Shown here: in pieces, positions 41,699-49,653 of the stretch
Layout: each line of letters begins with the position of its first letter
Numbering within the stretch: the first letter of the stretch is position 1
Origin: Collinsella sp.
GTDB taxonomy: Bacteria; Actinomycetota; Coriobacteriia; Coriobacteriales; Coriobacteriaceae
Direction: 5' to 3'
NCBI GenBank assembly: GCA_019414265.1
Contig: DXMJ01000006.1
Coordinates: 37,192-89,106 of the forward strand
Length of the DNA: 51,915 nucleotides
Made by a program: the position numbers and the translations under genes
Notes under the pieces: generated by a model
The model's database searches: none
Seen by the model: only the letters and a program-made list of their open reading frames with translations
Told to the model about the DNA's origin: nothing

Positions 41699-41710
41699 CC
41701 CGCTTAACAG

Positions 41711-42700
41711 CTAGTTTCCCTGCGCGCCCGAGATGCCGTTTTGCAGTGCGTTCCAGGCATCCGTCGCCATGTCGCCCAAGTTCTGCGCGGTGTCGCCCAG
41801 GTTTTGTGCCGTATCGCCCAGCTCTTGCGCCTTGTCTCCCAACTCCTGTGCCTTGTTGCTCAAGTCCTCCAGCGTATTGGAGCTCGAGCTGTCGGTACCG
41901 CTTTGGCCGCCGGACGAGTTGCCCGAGCTGTTCTTGTGCGTGAGTTGAATTTCGAGGTTGCCGTTGTCGTTATAGTAGGCAGAAGTAACGACCCAGTTGG
42001 CATCGATGACGGGCGTTGAGCCATCATCAGTCAGGACCACGGCATTCGAAAGATCGGCGCCGCGCGACTTGAGAAGCTTTTTGGCGTTGGACCAGTACTG
42101 CCCCGGGATATCGCTCAGATCGACGGTGCTAGACGAGGCGGACTCGGTTTGCTCGGCAGTGGTATCGGCCGTTGAACTCCCTCGCTTGTTGAGCATGCCC
42201 GACACGATGGCAAACACAACCGACAGCGCAAAGAAGATCGCCAGCACGATGAGGATCTTCTTGATCACGCTCGACGAACGCGACGGCTTCTTCTCCTCGT
42301 CCTCGCCATATTGCGGAATCGACTTGGGGTACTCGCGATACGGCTCGCGCGACTCGTAGCGAGGCTGCGCCGTGCGAGGCATATACGTCGTCTGCTGAGG
42401 CTGCGGAATGGGATTCTGCGGCAGGTCATCATAGGGATTCGGTGTCGAAGCGGCATAAGAATCCTGCGACGCATAATCAAACGGGTCCGGAGCTGCGTTG
42501 CCATAGGGGCCTTGCGAAGATGCAGCGCAAGAATCCTGCGCCGTGTCGCCATAGCCCATAACCCGGGTGGGCTCGGCAGAAGGCTGCGTCGCGGCGGGGT
42601 CGGTATATCCGGGGTTGGGAACAACGCGGGTCGCATCGGCGCTATCGCCAGCCTGCGCGGAACCGTAGCCGCCCATCACGGTTGTCTTGTCCTGATCCAT
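41711..42700 (-). CDS. Single-pass membrane protein with phosphothreonine-like motifs and heptad repeats
   Basis: 329 residues, family unknown. The N-terminal 130 residues are rich in Gln, Pro, Tyr and Ser and hold three similar motifs, KTTVMG, ATRVVP and PTRVMG, like those read by FHA domains after Thr phosphorylation. One membrane helix (ILIVLAIFFALSVVFAIVSGML) is near 150-172. The outside part has a compact region (DIPGQYWSNAKKLLKSRG ... ANWVVTSAYY) and a C-terminal run of 7-residue repeats (KAQELGD, TAQNLGD) encoded by imperfect 21-base repeats at about 41765-41855. GGAAAGGA precedes the ATG at 42700. Confidence 0.72.
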   Translation of the reverse strand: MDQDKTTVMGGYGSAQAGDSADATRVVPNPGYTDPAATQPSAEPTRVMGYGDTAQDSCAASSQGPYGNAAPDPFDYASQDSYAASTPNPYDDLPQNPIPQPQQTTYMPRTAQPRYESREPYREYPKSIPQYGEDEEKKPSRSSSVIKKILIVLAIFFALSVVFAIVSGMLNKRGSSTADTTAEQTESASSSTVDLSDIPGQYWSNAKKLLKSRGADLSNAVVLTDDGSTPVIDANWVVTSAYYNDNGNLEIQLTHKNSSGNSSGGQSGTDSSSSNTLEDLSNKAQELGDKAQELGDTAQNLGDTAQNLGDMATDAWNALQNGISGAQGN

Positions 42701-42814
42701 GCAACGATTCCTTTCCGTCGCGCGTGAGCATCAAGTTATCCATGCATTCTACCCGCGCAAAAGCCTATGATGGGCAGAGCCCGTCGGTATCTACAAGACA
42801 TGCGCGGGCCTAAG

Positions 42815-42854
42815 GATAAAAAAGCCCCGCCGGGCCTTGTGGGCACGGCGGGGC
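42815..42854 (-). terminator. Intrinsic terminator of fhs
   Basis: On the minus strand GCCCCGCCG (42846-42854) pairs with CGGCGGGGC (42824-42832), followed by TTTTTTAT. Confidence 0.85.
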
Positions 42855-42879
42855 GGACAAGCAGCTATGGGCAGCAGGC

Positions 42880-44547
42880 TTAGAACAGGCCGGTGATGTT
42901 GCCGTCGTTGTCGACGTCGATGTTCTCGGCCGCAGGGACCTTGGGCAGGCCCGGCATGGTCAGAACACTGCCAGTCAGTGCGACCACAAAGTGGGCACCG
43001 GCGGAAACCTTGAGCTCGCGCACCGTGATGCGGAAGTTCTCGGGAGCGCCCAGGGCCTTGGCGTTGTCGCTAAAGCTGTACTGCGTCTTGGCCACGCACA
43101 CCGGCAGGTTGCCAAAGCCGTTCTCGCGCAGCTCGGCGAGCTGGCGCTTGGCGGCCGGCGTAAAGTCAACACCGTCGGCGCGGTAGACCTTGGTGGCAAT
43201 GGCCTCAAGAGCGTCGGCCACATCGGCGCCGTCCTCATAGGCAAACTTGAGCTCGCTCGGCTGCTCAATCAGACGCATGACCTCATCGGCAAGCTCGAGC
43301 GCGCCCTCGCCGCCCTTGGCCCAGACCTCGGAAAGCTTAACGTTGACGCCGAGCTTCTGGCACTCGGACTCGATGAGCGCAAGCTCGGCCTCGGTGTCCG
43401 TCGGGAAGCGGTTGATGGCGACCACGCAGGGCAGACCATAAACGTTCTGGATGTTGTCGACGTGACGCAGCAGGTTGGGCATGCCGGCCTTGAGTGCCTC
43501 GAGGTTCTCCTCGTTGAGGTCGGCCTTGGCGACGCCACCGTTGTACTTCAGCGCACGAGCGGTCGCGACGACCACGACGGCGCTGGGGCGAACGCCCGTC
43601 ATACGGCACTTGATGTCGAGGAACTTCTCGGCACCCAGATCGGCACCGAAGCCGGCCTCGGTAATGGCAACATCGCCAAAGCGCATCGCCATACGCGTGG
43701 CCATGATAGAGTTGCAGCCGTGGGCGATGTTGGCGAAGGGGCCGCCGTGGACAAACGCGGGCGTGCCCTCGAGCGTTTGCACCAGGTTGGGCTTGAGCGC
43801 GTCCTTAAGCAACGCGGCCATGGCACCCTGGGCCTTAAGGTCGCGGGCACGGACGGGCTCGCCGGCAAAGCTGTAGCCGACGACGATCTCGCCCAGGCGC
43901 TCCTTGAGGTCGCTGATGCTCGTAGACAGGCACAGGATTGCCATGACCTCGGAGGCGACGGTGATATCGAAGCCGTCCTCGCGCGGCACGCCCTGGGCCT
44001 TACCGCCAATACCGTCGATGACGTGGCGCAGCTGACGGTCGTTCATATCGACGACGCGCTTCCAAGTGATGCGTTTAACGTCGATGCCAAGCTGGTTGCC
44101 CTGCTGGATGTGGTTATCAAGCATGGCGGCCAGCAGGTTGTTGGCAGCACCGATGGCATGGAAGTCGCCGGTAAAGTGCAGGTTGATATCCTCCATGGGG
44201 ATCACCTGAGCCCAGCCGCCGCCGGCAGCACCGCCCTTAACACCAAAGACGGGGCCGAGCGAAGGCTCGCGCAGGGCCACGGCACTCTTGACGCCGCGAC
44301 GACGCAGGCCATCGGCCAGACCGATGGTCGTGGTGGTCTTGCCCTCGCCCGCAGGCGTTGGGTTGATAGCGGTCACGAGGACGAGCTTGGCCTGGTGATC
44401 GGTCGGCTCGTTGAGCAGTGAATAGTCGACCTTAGCCTTGTCGAAGCCGTACGGAATAAGGTGCTTAACGTCGACGCCGGCGTTCTTGGCCACCTCGGTA
44501 ATAGGCAGCGGCGTGACAGAACGTGCGATTTCGATGTCAGTAGGCAT
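42880..44547 (-). CDS. fhs: Formate--tetrahydrofolate ligase
   Basis: 555 residues, normal length. It makes 10-formyl-THF from formate, THF and ATP. The P-loop-like NPTPAGEGKTTTTIGL is near residue 60, followed by REPSLGPVFGVKGGAAGGG, and the conserved FADIGCDKFLDIK-like FGADLGAEKFLDIKCR. GAAAGGA precedes the ATG at 44547. Monocistronic, with its own terminator. With the cyclohydrolase and folD variant it links formate to methylene-THF for purine, Ser/Gly and methyl metabolism. Confidence 0.96.
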   Translation of the reverse strand: MPTDIEIARSVTPLPITEVAKNAGVDVKHLIPYGFDKAKVDYSLLNEPTDHQAKLVLVTAINPTPAGEGKTTTTIGLADGLRRRGVKSAVALREPSLGPVFGVKGGAAGGGWAQVIPMEDINLHFTGDFHAIGAANNLLAAMLDNHIQQGNQLGIDVKRITWKRVVDMNDRQLRHVIDGIGGKAQGVPREDGFDITVASEVMAILCLSTSISDLKERLGEIVVGYSFAGEPVRARDLKAQGAMAALLKDALKPNLVQTLEGTPAFVHGGPFANIAHGCNSIMATRMAMRFGDVAITEAGFGADLGAEKFLDIKCRMTGVRPSAVVVVATARALKYNGGVAKADLNEENLEALKAGMPNLLRHVDNIQNVYGLPCVVAINRFPTDTEAELALIESECQKLGVNVKLSEVWAKGGEGALELADEVMRLIEQPSELKFAYEDGADVADALEAIATKVYRADGVDFTPAAKRQLAELRENGFGNLPVCVAKTQYSFSDNAKALGAPENFRITVRELKVSAGAHFVVALTGSVLTMPGLPKVPAAENIDVDNDGNITGLF

Positions 44548-44587
44548 GGGCGGTCCTTTCGTTACCGAATGAGAAAAAGACCAATTC

Positions 44588-44593
44588 AGCATA
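44588..44593 (-). promoter_or_regulatory. Candidate -10 element of fhs
   Basis: TATGCT on the minus strand, about 40 bases before the fhs ATG. No consensus -35 is visible at 16-18 bp, and no THF riboswitch pattern is seen in the short leader. Confidence 0.4.
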
Positions 44594-44691
44594 GCACGGG
44601 CGCGCAATAGTAAAACGCCCATAACCGATGAACGGCGATATGTTTACCCGATGCCCGGCGATAGCCCAACAGCCCGCCAAAACAAAGCGCC

Positions 44692-45759
44692 CTAAACGGT
44701 AGGTTCAATCCCCAGGTGCTCAAAGGTGCGCAGGGTTGCCTGACGGCCCTGCGGCGTACGAATCATCAACCCGCACTGCAGCAAATAGGGCTCATAGACA
44801 TCCTCGAGCGTGCCCGGGTCCTCGCCCACCGCGCTGGCAAGGGTCGTAAGTCCCACGGCACGACCGGAGAACGTCTTGGCAAGCGTCTCCAAGATACGAA
44901 TATCCATCCAGTCCAGGCCGAGCTCGTCGATCTCGAAGAACTCGAGCGCCTGGCGACAGATATCGAGCTCGATGGGACCGTTGCCGCGCACCTGTGCGTA
45001 ATCGCGCACGCGCTTGAGCAGGCGGTTGGCAAGACGCGGCGTGCCGCGCGAACGCGAGCCGATCTCAAGTGCACTGGGATGGTCGATCGCCACGCCCAGA
45101 ATAGTTGCCGAGCGCGTCACAATCTGCGCGAGCTCTTCGACCGTGTAGTAATCCAGGCGATATGAAATGCCAAAGCGGTCGCGCAACGGGCCGGTCAACA
45201 TGCCTGAGCGGGTCGTTGCTGCTACCAGCGTAAACTTGGGGATATCCAGGCGAATCGAGCGCGCCGCCGGACCCTTGCCAATCACGATATCGAGGGCAAA
45301 GTCCTCCATCGCGGGGTACAGGACTTCCTCGACCGAACGGTTGAGGCGGTGGATCTCGTCGATAAACAGCACATCACCCGGCTGCAAGTTGGTAAGGATG
45401 GCCGCCAGGTCGCCCGTACGCGCGATGGCCGGGCCACTCGTCGTTTTTATCTGAGCGCCCAACTCGTTGGCGATTACGGTGGCCAGCGTGGTCTTGCCCA
45501 GGCCCGGAGGACCCGAGAAGATCACGTGGTCGAGCGTCTCCCCACGGCTCTGCGCCGCTTCGATCAACACGCGCAGGCTCTGCTTGATATGCTCCTGGCC
45601 GCAGTAATCGTCCAGGCGCTGGGGGCGCAAAGTGCGATCGACATCGAGGTCCTCGGCCGTCAGCTCCGAGCCCACCATGCGCTCGCCGTGCGCCATGGAT
45701 GCCGCCGGCGAGTTGCCGGGCGTCGCCCACAGGTCCTGAGAGTCATCGGCTTCCCACAT
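44692..45759 (-). CDS. ruvB: Holliday junction branch migration DNA helicase RuvB
   Basis: 355 residues. AAA+ motor of the RuvAB complex. Walker A GPPGLGKTT near 75, Walker B DVLFIDEIHRL near 125, sensor AATTRSG near 175, the Arg-finger region GPLRDRFG and the C-terminal winged-helix part with RTPQGR. The ATG at 45759 overlaps the TGA stop of ruvA by one base (TGATG), so translation is coupled; a GTG three bases earlier is also open. Confidence 0.97.
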   Translation of the reverse strand: MWEADDSQDLWATPGNSPAASMAHGERMVGSELTAEDLDVDRTLRPQRLDDYCGQEHIKQSLRVLIEAAQSRGETLDHVIFSGPPGLGKTTLATVIANELGAQIKTTSGPAIARTGDLAAILTNLQPGDVLFIDEIHRLNRSVEEVLYPAMEDFALDIVIGKGPAARSIRLDIPKFTLVAATTRSGMLTGPLRDRFGISYRLDYYTVEELAQIVTRSATILGVAIDHPSALEIGSRSRGTPRLANRLLKRVRDYAQVRGNGPIELDICRQALEFFEIDELGLDWMDIRILETLAKTFSGRAVGLTTLASAVGEDPGTLEDVYEPYLLQCGLMIRTPQGRQATLRTFEHLGIEPTV

Positions 45760-46379
45760 CACGCATCCATTCCGAGTCGCTTAAGCGCCGCGCCGAGCAA
45801 ATCCTCGACACGCATATCCTGCCCATCATACCCGCTCAGAGCGACATCGGTCTCCTGCGGGCTAAAGCCCATGGAAAGGAGTGCCGCACGGGCGTCATCG
45901 ATCGCCGAAGGAGCGGCGGCGGGCACGGGCATCGCAACCTGACCGGGGATCGCATCGACCGGCACAAAGCCCTTGTCCTTGGCAAAGGTGCTCTTGAGCT
46001 CCAAGATGAGGCGCTGGGCGGTCTTTTTGCCCACGCCGGGCACCTTGGCCATGCCCTTGTCGTCCTCGGCCATCACCAGGGAATACAGCTGTCCCACGGT
46101 ATAGGTGGAAAGTACGGCGAGCGCCAAGCGCGGGCCAACGCCCGAGACGGACACAAGCCGGTCGAACATCGTGCGCTCATCCTTAGAGGAAAAACCGAAA
46201 AGTGTCATAGCGTCCTCGCGCACCTGCATACGGGTATAGAGGCGCACCTCACCGCCGGGCGTAGGCAGCGTGGCCGCAGTGCCGCCAGAAATGCCGAGTT
46301 CAAAGCCAACGCCCGACACGTCGACGACAGCAGAGCTCATCGTGGCCTCGACAAGCGTTCCGTGGAGCTGGGAAATCAT
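45759..46379 (-). CDS. ruvA: Holliday junction branch migration protein RuvA
   Basis: 206 residues. Binds four-way junctions as a tetramer and loads RuvB. MISQLHGTLVE starts the OB-fold; LVSVSGVGPRLAL and MAKVPGVGKKTAQRLILEL are the two helix-hairpin-helix motifs; after a Pro/Ala-rich linker the small domain III (ALLSMGFSPQETDVAL) binds RuvB. The ATG at 46379 overlaps the ruvC stop (TGATG). Confidence 0.97.
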   Translation of the reverse strand: MISQLHGTLVEATMSSAVVDVSGVGFELGISGGTAATLPTPGGEVRLYTRMQVREDAMTLFGFSSKDERTMFDRLVSVSGVGPRLALAVLSTYTVGQLYSLVMAEDDKGMAKVPGVGKKTAQRLILELKSTFAKDKGFVPVDAIPGQVAMPVPAAAPSAIDDARAALLSMGFSPQETDVALSGYDGQDMRVEDLLGAALKRLGMDA

Positions 46380-46900
46380 CAGTATCCGGTTCCTCTCTGT
46401 TGATAGAACTCGCCACCGGTGAGGGCGCGGGTGCGGCTGAGGTTTACGTGGCAGATGGCGCAAGCCAGGGCATCGGCGGCATGGTCGGGATGAGGGTCGT
46501 GGTCGAGCTGCGTGAGCGTGCGCACCATGTAGGCGACCTGCCGCTTGTCCGCGGCGCCGGTACCCACCACAGCCTGCTTGATCTGCATAGGCGTGTACTC
46601 GCCGATCTCGAGCGCGCACTCCGAAAGCGCCACGAGCGCGGCACCGCGGGCATGTGCCGTGGGGATTGCCGAGCGGACATTAGCGCCAAAGTAGATGCTC
46701 TCGATAGCAGCAGTATCGGGTCGATAACGCTCCACGACGCCCTTGAGGTCGCGGGCGATATGCGACAGGCGCACCGCGAGCGGACTACCCGCGCTGGTCT
46801 CGATACAACCGTAGGCACGGCAGCGAACCTCGCCGCGCCGCTCCTCGATAATCCCCCAACCCGTATGGGCCAAACCGGGGTCGATACCCAAAATGACCAA
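46379..46900 (-). CDS. ruvC: Crossover junction endodeoxyribonuclease RuvC
   Basis: 173 residues. Resolves Holliday junctions with RuvAB. Catalytic acids are in place: Asp in ILGIDPGLAHTGWG, Glu in AAIESIYFG, and the final HPDHAADALA cluster. Start is a TTG at 46900, 5 bases after GAGGGGAGG; no ATG or GTG suits. It heads the ruvC-ruvA-ruvB unit, and a LexA box overlaps its promoter. Confidence 0.96.
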   Translation of the reverse strand: MVILGIDPGLAHTGWGIIEERRGEVRCRAYGCIETSAGSPLAVRLSHIARDLKGVVERYRPDTAAIESIYFGANVRSAIPTAHARGAALVALSECALEIGEYTPMQIKQAVVGTGAADKRQVAYMVRTLTQLDHDPHPDHAADALACAICHVNLSRTRALTGGEFYQQRGTGY

Positions 46901-46955
46901 GCCAACCTCCCCTCGTCACAAGTACAGCACAAGGCAAGGCCCCGAGCATCATTCA

Positions 46956-46969
46956 CGAACGTCTGTTCT
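46956..46969 (-). promoter_or_regulatory. LexA (SOS) box of the ruvCAB operon
   Basis: CGAACGTCTGTTCT on the plus strand (GAAC, four bases, GTTC on the minus strand) matches the Gram-positive/actinobacterial SOS box CGAACnnnnGTTCG with one end base off. A TATTCT -10 box on the minus strand (46970-46975) puts the transcription start inside the box. An outer GGCCCCG/CGGGGCC pair flanks it at 46938-46944 and 46982-46988. Confidence 0.82.
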
Positions 46970-47037
46970 AGAATAACACAACGGGGCCAAGATGCTTAGT
47001 TGAAGTGTCGGGGTTGGAAGCGAATCCTATCCCATAG

Positions 47038-49023
47038 TTAGTTTTGAGAGAAAAAGGGAAACTGCCTCGGATCCACCGGCGGATGCGGCATCGGGCCACC
47101 CTGGGGCCCACCCTGCGGGCCACCCTGGCCGCCCATCATCTTATCGATGGCGTCCTGGACCTCGCCCTCAAACTTCTTCATACCCTCGTGCAGGCGGCGC
47201 TGGCCGTCCTCGGAGCGCAGCTCCTCCATCTGCTCGGGCGAAATACCCAGTAGCTCGCCCAGCACGCCCATCATCTCGTTTCGCACGCGCTCGCTCGTAT
47301 CCTCGTCAGCAAAACGGCGCACCTCGGCGCGCGCCAGCGAATCGACCGTCATACGCTCCTTGCCGTTAAGCCCCAGGTCGGACCACGCGAGCATGTACGG
47401 CCAGGCGCGCTCGACAAACGAACGGGCTGAGACGATCGACGCCGTCGGCAGCATGCGGCGGGCGGCCTCGCCCTGACGCACGAGCATCAGCAGCAGCGAG
47501 CAGGCCTCAGGCTTGCCAGCGGCCATCGGGATGTCGTCGAAAGATCGATTGCGGTCCACGTGCGCCTCGAGCGCGCCATCGACCTCACCCGGCTCAAGCC
47601 CGCCGAGCAGCTGTGCCGCGCGGTCGAGCATATCGACCGGACCGTCGAGCGTCGAGAGCGCCTGCGCCAGCACTCGCTCCATACAATCTTCCACCGCGTT
47701 GAGCGTCACGAGCTCTTGGGGCACCACGGCAGACGTGCGGTTGCGCACACGCGCCACAAACTCAAGCGTCGACAGGTACACATCGCCAAAGGGCGCGTAA
47801 TCGCCCTGGTAGCCGCCGCAAAGCGCCGGCGCCGCCAGCGCGTACTCGGTTTTGGACAGCGGGCTCAGCGCCATCGCACCCAGCTCGAGCGCCGTGTCCT
47901 CCAGCATGAGGCCCAGCGTGCGCGAGCGCAGACGCTCGGCATCGCCCGCCGACACGTCGCGATCGAGCACACGCGCCGCATCCGGTGCATCGCGCTCGAC
48001 GGTGCGAATGTGCAGACGCTCGGCGATGGCGCGGACGGCGGCACAGCGGGCAGCCTCGGCCTCTTCCTGCGCCGGCGTAAAGATACGGTTGCGCCCCAGC
48101 ACCAGGCCAATCACATTACGCGGGCCCAGAGCGTCGACGGTCAGCGCCGCCAGCAGGGACGACGGCAAGTCGCCCTCGAGCGCCACCACAGCACGCGACG
48201 CACCGTGGGCTCGGGCGTTGTCGCGCACGGCGAGCACCAGCGCCTGCCACAGCCACTCCTCGGAACGGAACTCGGGCAGTTCGTGATCTTCCAGGGCATC
48301 GAACATCACGCCGCGCTGAATCTCCTGAACCAGCAGGCTCTCCTCAAAACACGGCGCCTGGGCCACCACACGACCACAGTCGTCGAGCACAAACGAACCG
48401 CCGGTATACACCGACTCGTCATAAGCACCGACCGGCGCCATACAGGCAAACCACACGCTGCGCTTGGATGCGATCTTGCGGTAGGCGCCGCTGCGAACGG
48501 CGGCAATGGCGGCAGTCTCGCGGTCGGTCATGTCAAACGCATTGAATTGGAAATACGCAATGAGGTCAACACCGGTCGGCAACATCTCGAGTTCGCGGTC
48601 CAAGTCAAAAATCACGGCGATGCGCACGCCGTCCACGTCGAACACCGGCGGCGCCCAACGCGTGTCGTTGTTCTCGCCACGCTGCAGGGCAATGCTCGAA
48701 CGCGCCGGCACCACATGACCGTCCTTGAGCATCATGTAGTCGAGCAGCGGCTGACCCTCAAACGAAACCGCCGCGGGCACGATGCAGATCATGTCAAGCT
48801 CCTGGATGCGCTCGGCGACACCAGTCAAGCCGGCAAGCATGTCGTGCTCAAAGTCGGCAGCGCCCACCAGGCCACCGGGCATGGCGCCCATAAAGAGCGG
48901 AGCCGGAACGCACAGCACGCGCGCCCCGCGCTCGTGGGCCAGACGAGCCTGGTCCTCGATGCGGCCGCAAATGCCCTCAATATCACCCAGGCGCATATCG
49001 ATCTGTGCAAGCGCGAGCTTCAT
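47038..49023 (-). CDS. NAD+ synthetase-like protein with degenerate active sites
   Basis: 661 residues in the layout of glutamine-dependent NAD+ synthetase: an N-terminal nitrilase-like domain (MKLALAQIDMRLGDIEG ... about 260) and a C-terminal synthetase-like domain. The nitrilase catalytic Glu (usual PEL) is Ala in CVPAPLFMG, the catalytic Cys region (usual ICEDxW) is VIFDLDREL, and the synthetase ATP loop (usual SGGxDS) is EGDLPSS. The late motif PLSKTEYALA survives as a remnant of the family pattern. A Gly/Pro/Gln-rich C-terminal tail (GGPQGGPQGGP) is added. It probably lacks both activities. GAAAGGG precedes the ATG. Confidence 0.8.
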   Translation of the reverse strand: MKLALAQIDMRLGDIEGICGRIEDQARLAHERGARVLCVPAPLFMGAMPGGLVGAADFEHDMLAGLTGVAERIQELDMICIVPAAVSFEGQPLLDYMMLKDGHVVPARSSIALQRGENNDTRWAPPVFDVDGVRIAVIFDLDRELEMLPTGVDLIAYFQFNAFDMTDRETAAIAAVRSGAYRKIASKRSVWFACMAPVGAYDESVYTGGSFVLDDCGRVVAQAPCFEESLLVQEIQRGVMFDALEDHELPEFRSEEWLWQALVLAVRDNARAHGASRAVVALEGDLPSSLLAALTVDALGPRNVIGLVLGRNRIFTPAQEEAEAARCAAVRAIAERLHIRTVERDAPDAARVLDRDVSAGDAERLRSRTLGLMLEDTALELGAMALSPLSKTEYALAAPALCGGYQGDYAPFGDVYLSTLEFVARVRNRTSAVVPQELVTLNAVEDCMERVLAQALSTLDGPVDMLDRAAQLLGGLEPGEVDGALEAHVDRNRSFDDIPMAAGKPEACSLLLMLVRQGEAARRMLPTASIVSARSFVERAWPYMLAWSDLGLNGKERMTVDSLARAEVRRFADEDTSERVRNEMMGVLGELLGISPEQMEELRSEDGQRRLHEGMKKFEGEVQDAIDKMMGGQGGPQGGPQGGPMPHPPVDPRQFPFFSQN

Positions 49024-49061
49024 GGCTCAGCCCTTTCCGTCGTAAACCATCGAAATCGTAG

Positions 49062-49094
49062 TAAAAGCGCCGGCCGCATGATGCAGTCGGCGCT
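49062..49094 (-). terminator. Intrinsic terminator of the desulfoferrodoxin gene
   Basis: On the minus strand AGCGCCG (49088-49094) and CGGCGCT (49066-49072) frame a loop of 15 bases and are followed by TTTTACT. It separates the gene from the NAD-synthetase-like gene downstream. Confidence 0.65.
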
Positions 49095-49140
49095 CGCATG
49101 TGCATATGCTAGCTATGATACCCCGAGCGGGGGCGCGCTC

Positions 49141-49503
49141 CTAGAACGTCGCGGACCACAGCCCGTGCAGGTTGCAGTAGGCATAGACGGTACCGGTCTT
49201 GGAACCGCCGGCAAAAAACGTCGCGGGCTTCATGCCGGGCTCAAGGTAATGGACCTCTAAGCGGCCCTCGGCCTCAAGGGCGATCCACTCAATATAGTGC
49301 TCGGGCAGGCTGGGGTGCTCGACCGAGCCAACGCGTGCGCGAATCACGTGACCGTCGCGCTCGGTCTCGACAACAGGCACGTGCTTCTCGTGCGCCGCGT
49401 CCTCAGTGTTTGCGGTCAGTTCCGTGCAACCGGCAGGGGTTGCAACGTCGTTGCCAAGGGCGGCAATGAGCTTACCGTCGGGGTCCTTAAAGAATTTCGC
49501 CAT
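49141..49503 (-). CDS. Class II desulfoferrodoxin / superoxide reductase (neelaredoxin type)
   Basis: 120 residues. It reduces superoxide to peroxide without releasing oxygen, a defence typical of anaerobes. The His4Cys iron site is visible: HEKHVPVVE, SVEHPSLPEHYIEWIAL (two His) and the C-terminal CNLHGLW (Cys and His). No desulforedoxin N-terminal Cys4 domain is present, hence class II; the N-terminal MAKFFKDPDGKLIAALG replaces it. AAAGGAG precedes the ATG at 49503; the open frame continues upstream without a site. Confidence 0.88.
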   Translation of the reverse strand: MAKFFKDPDGKLIAALGNDVATPAGCTELTANTEDAAHEKHVPVVETERDGHVIRARVGSVEHPSLPEHYIEWIALEAEGRLEVHYLEPGMKPATFFAGGSKTGTVYAYCNLHGLWSATF

Positions 49504-49653
49504 GATGTTCTCCTTTGCTGACGTGCCAATGTTCTTGATGGTTCTTATGCCCAAAGGCAGACAAACCATCCACGGCATTGCAAATGAACACATAACGGGC
49601 GGGGACGATGGGGCAGCGTGCGCTATCCGCCCTGGCGGCCCCACCCGAGCGGG

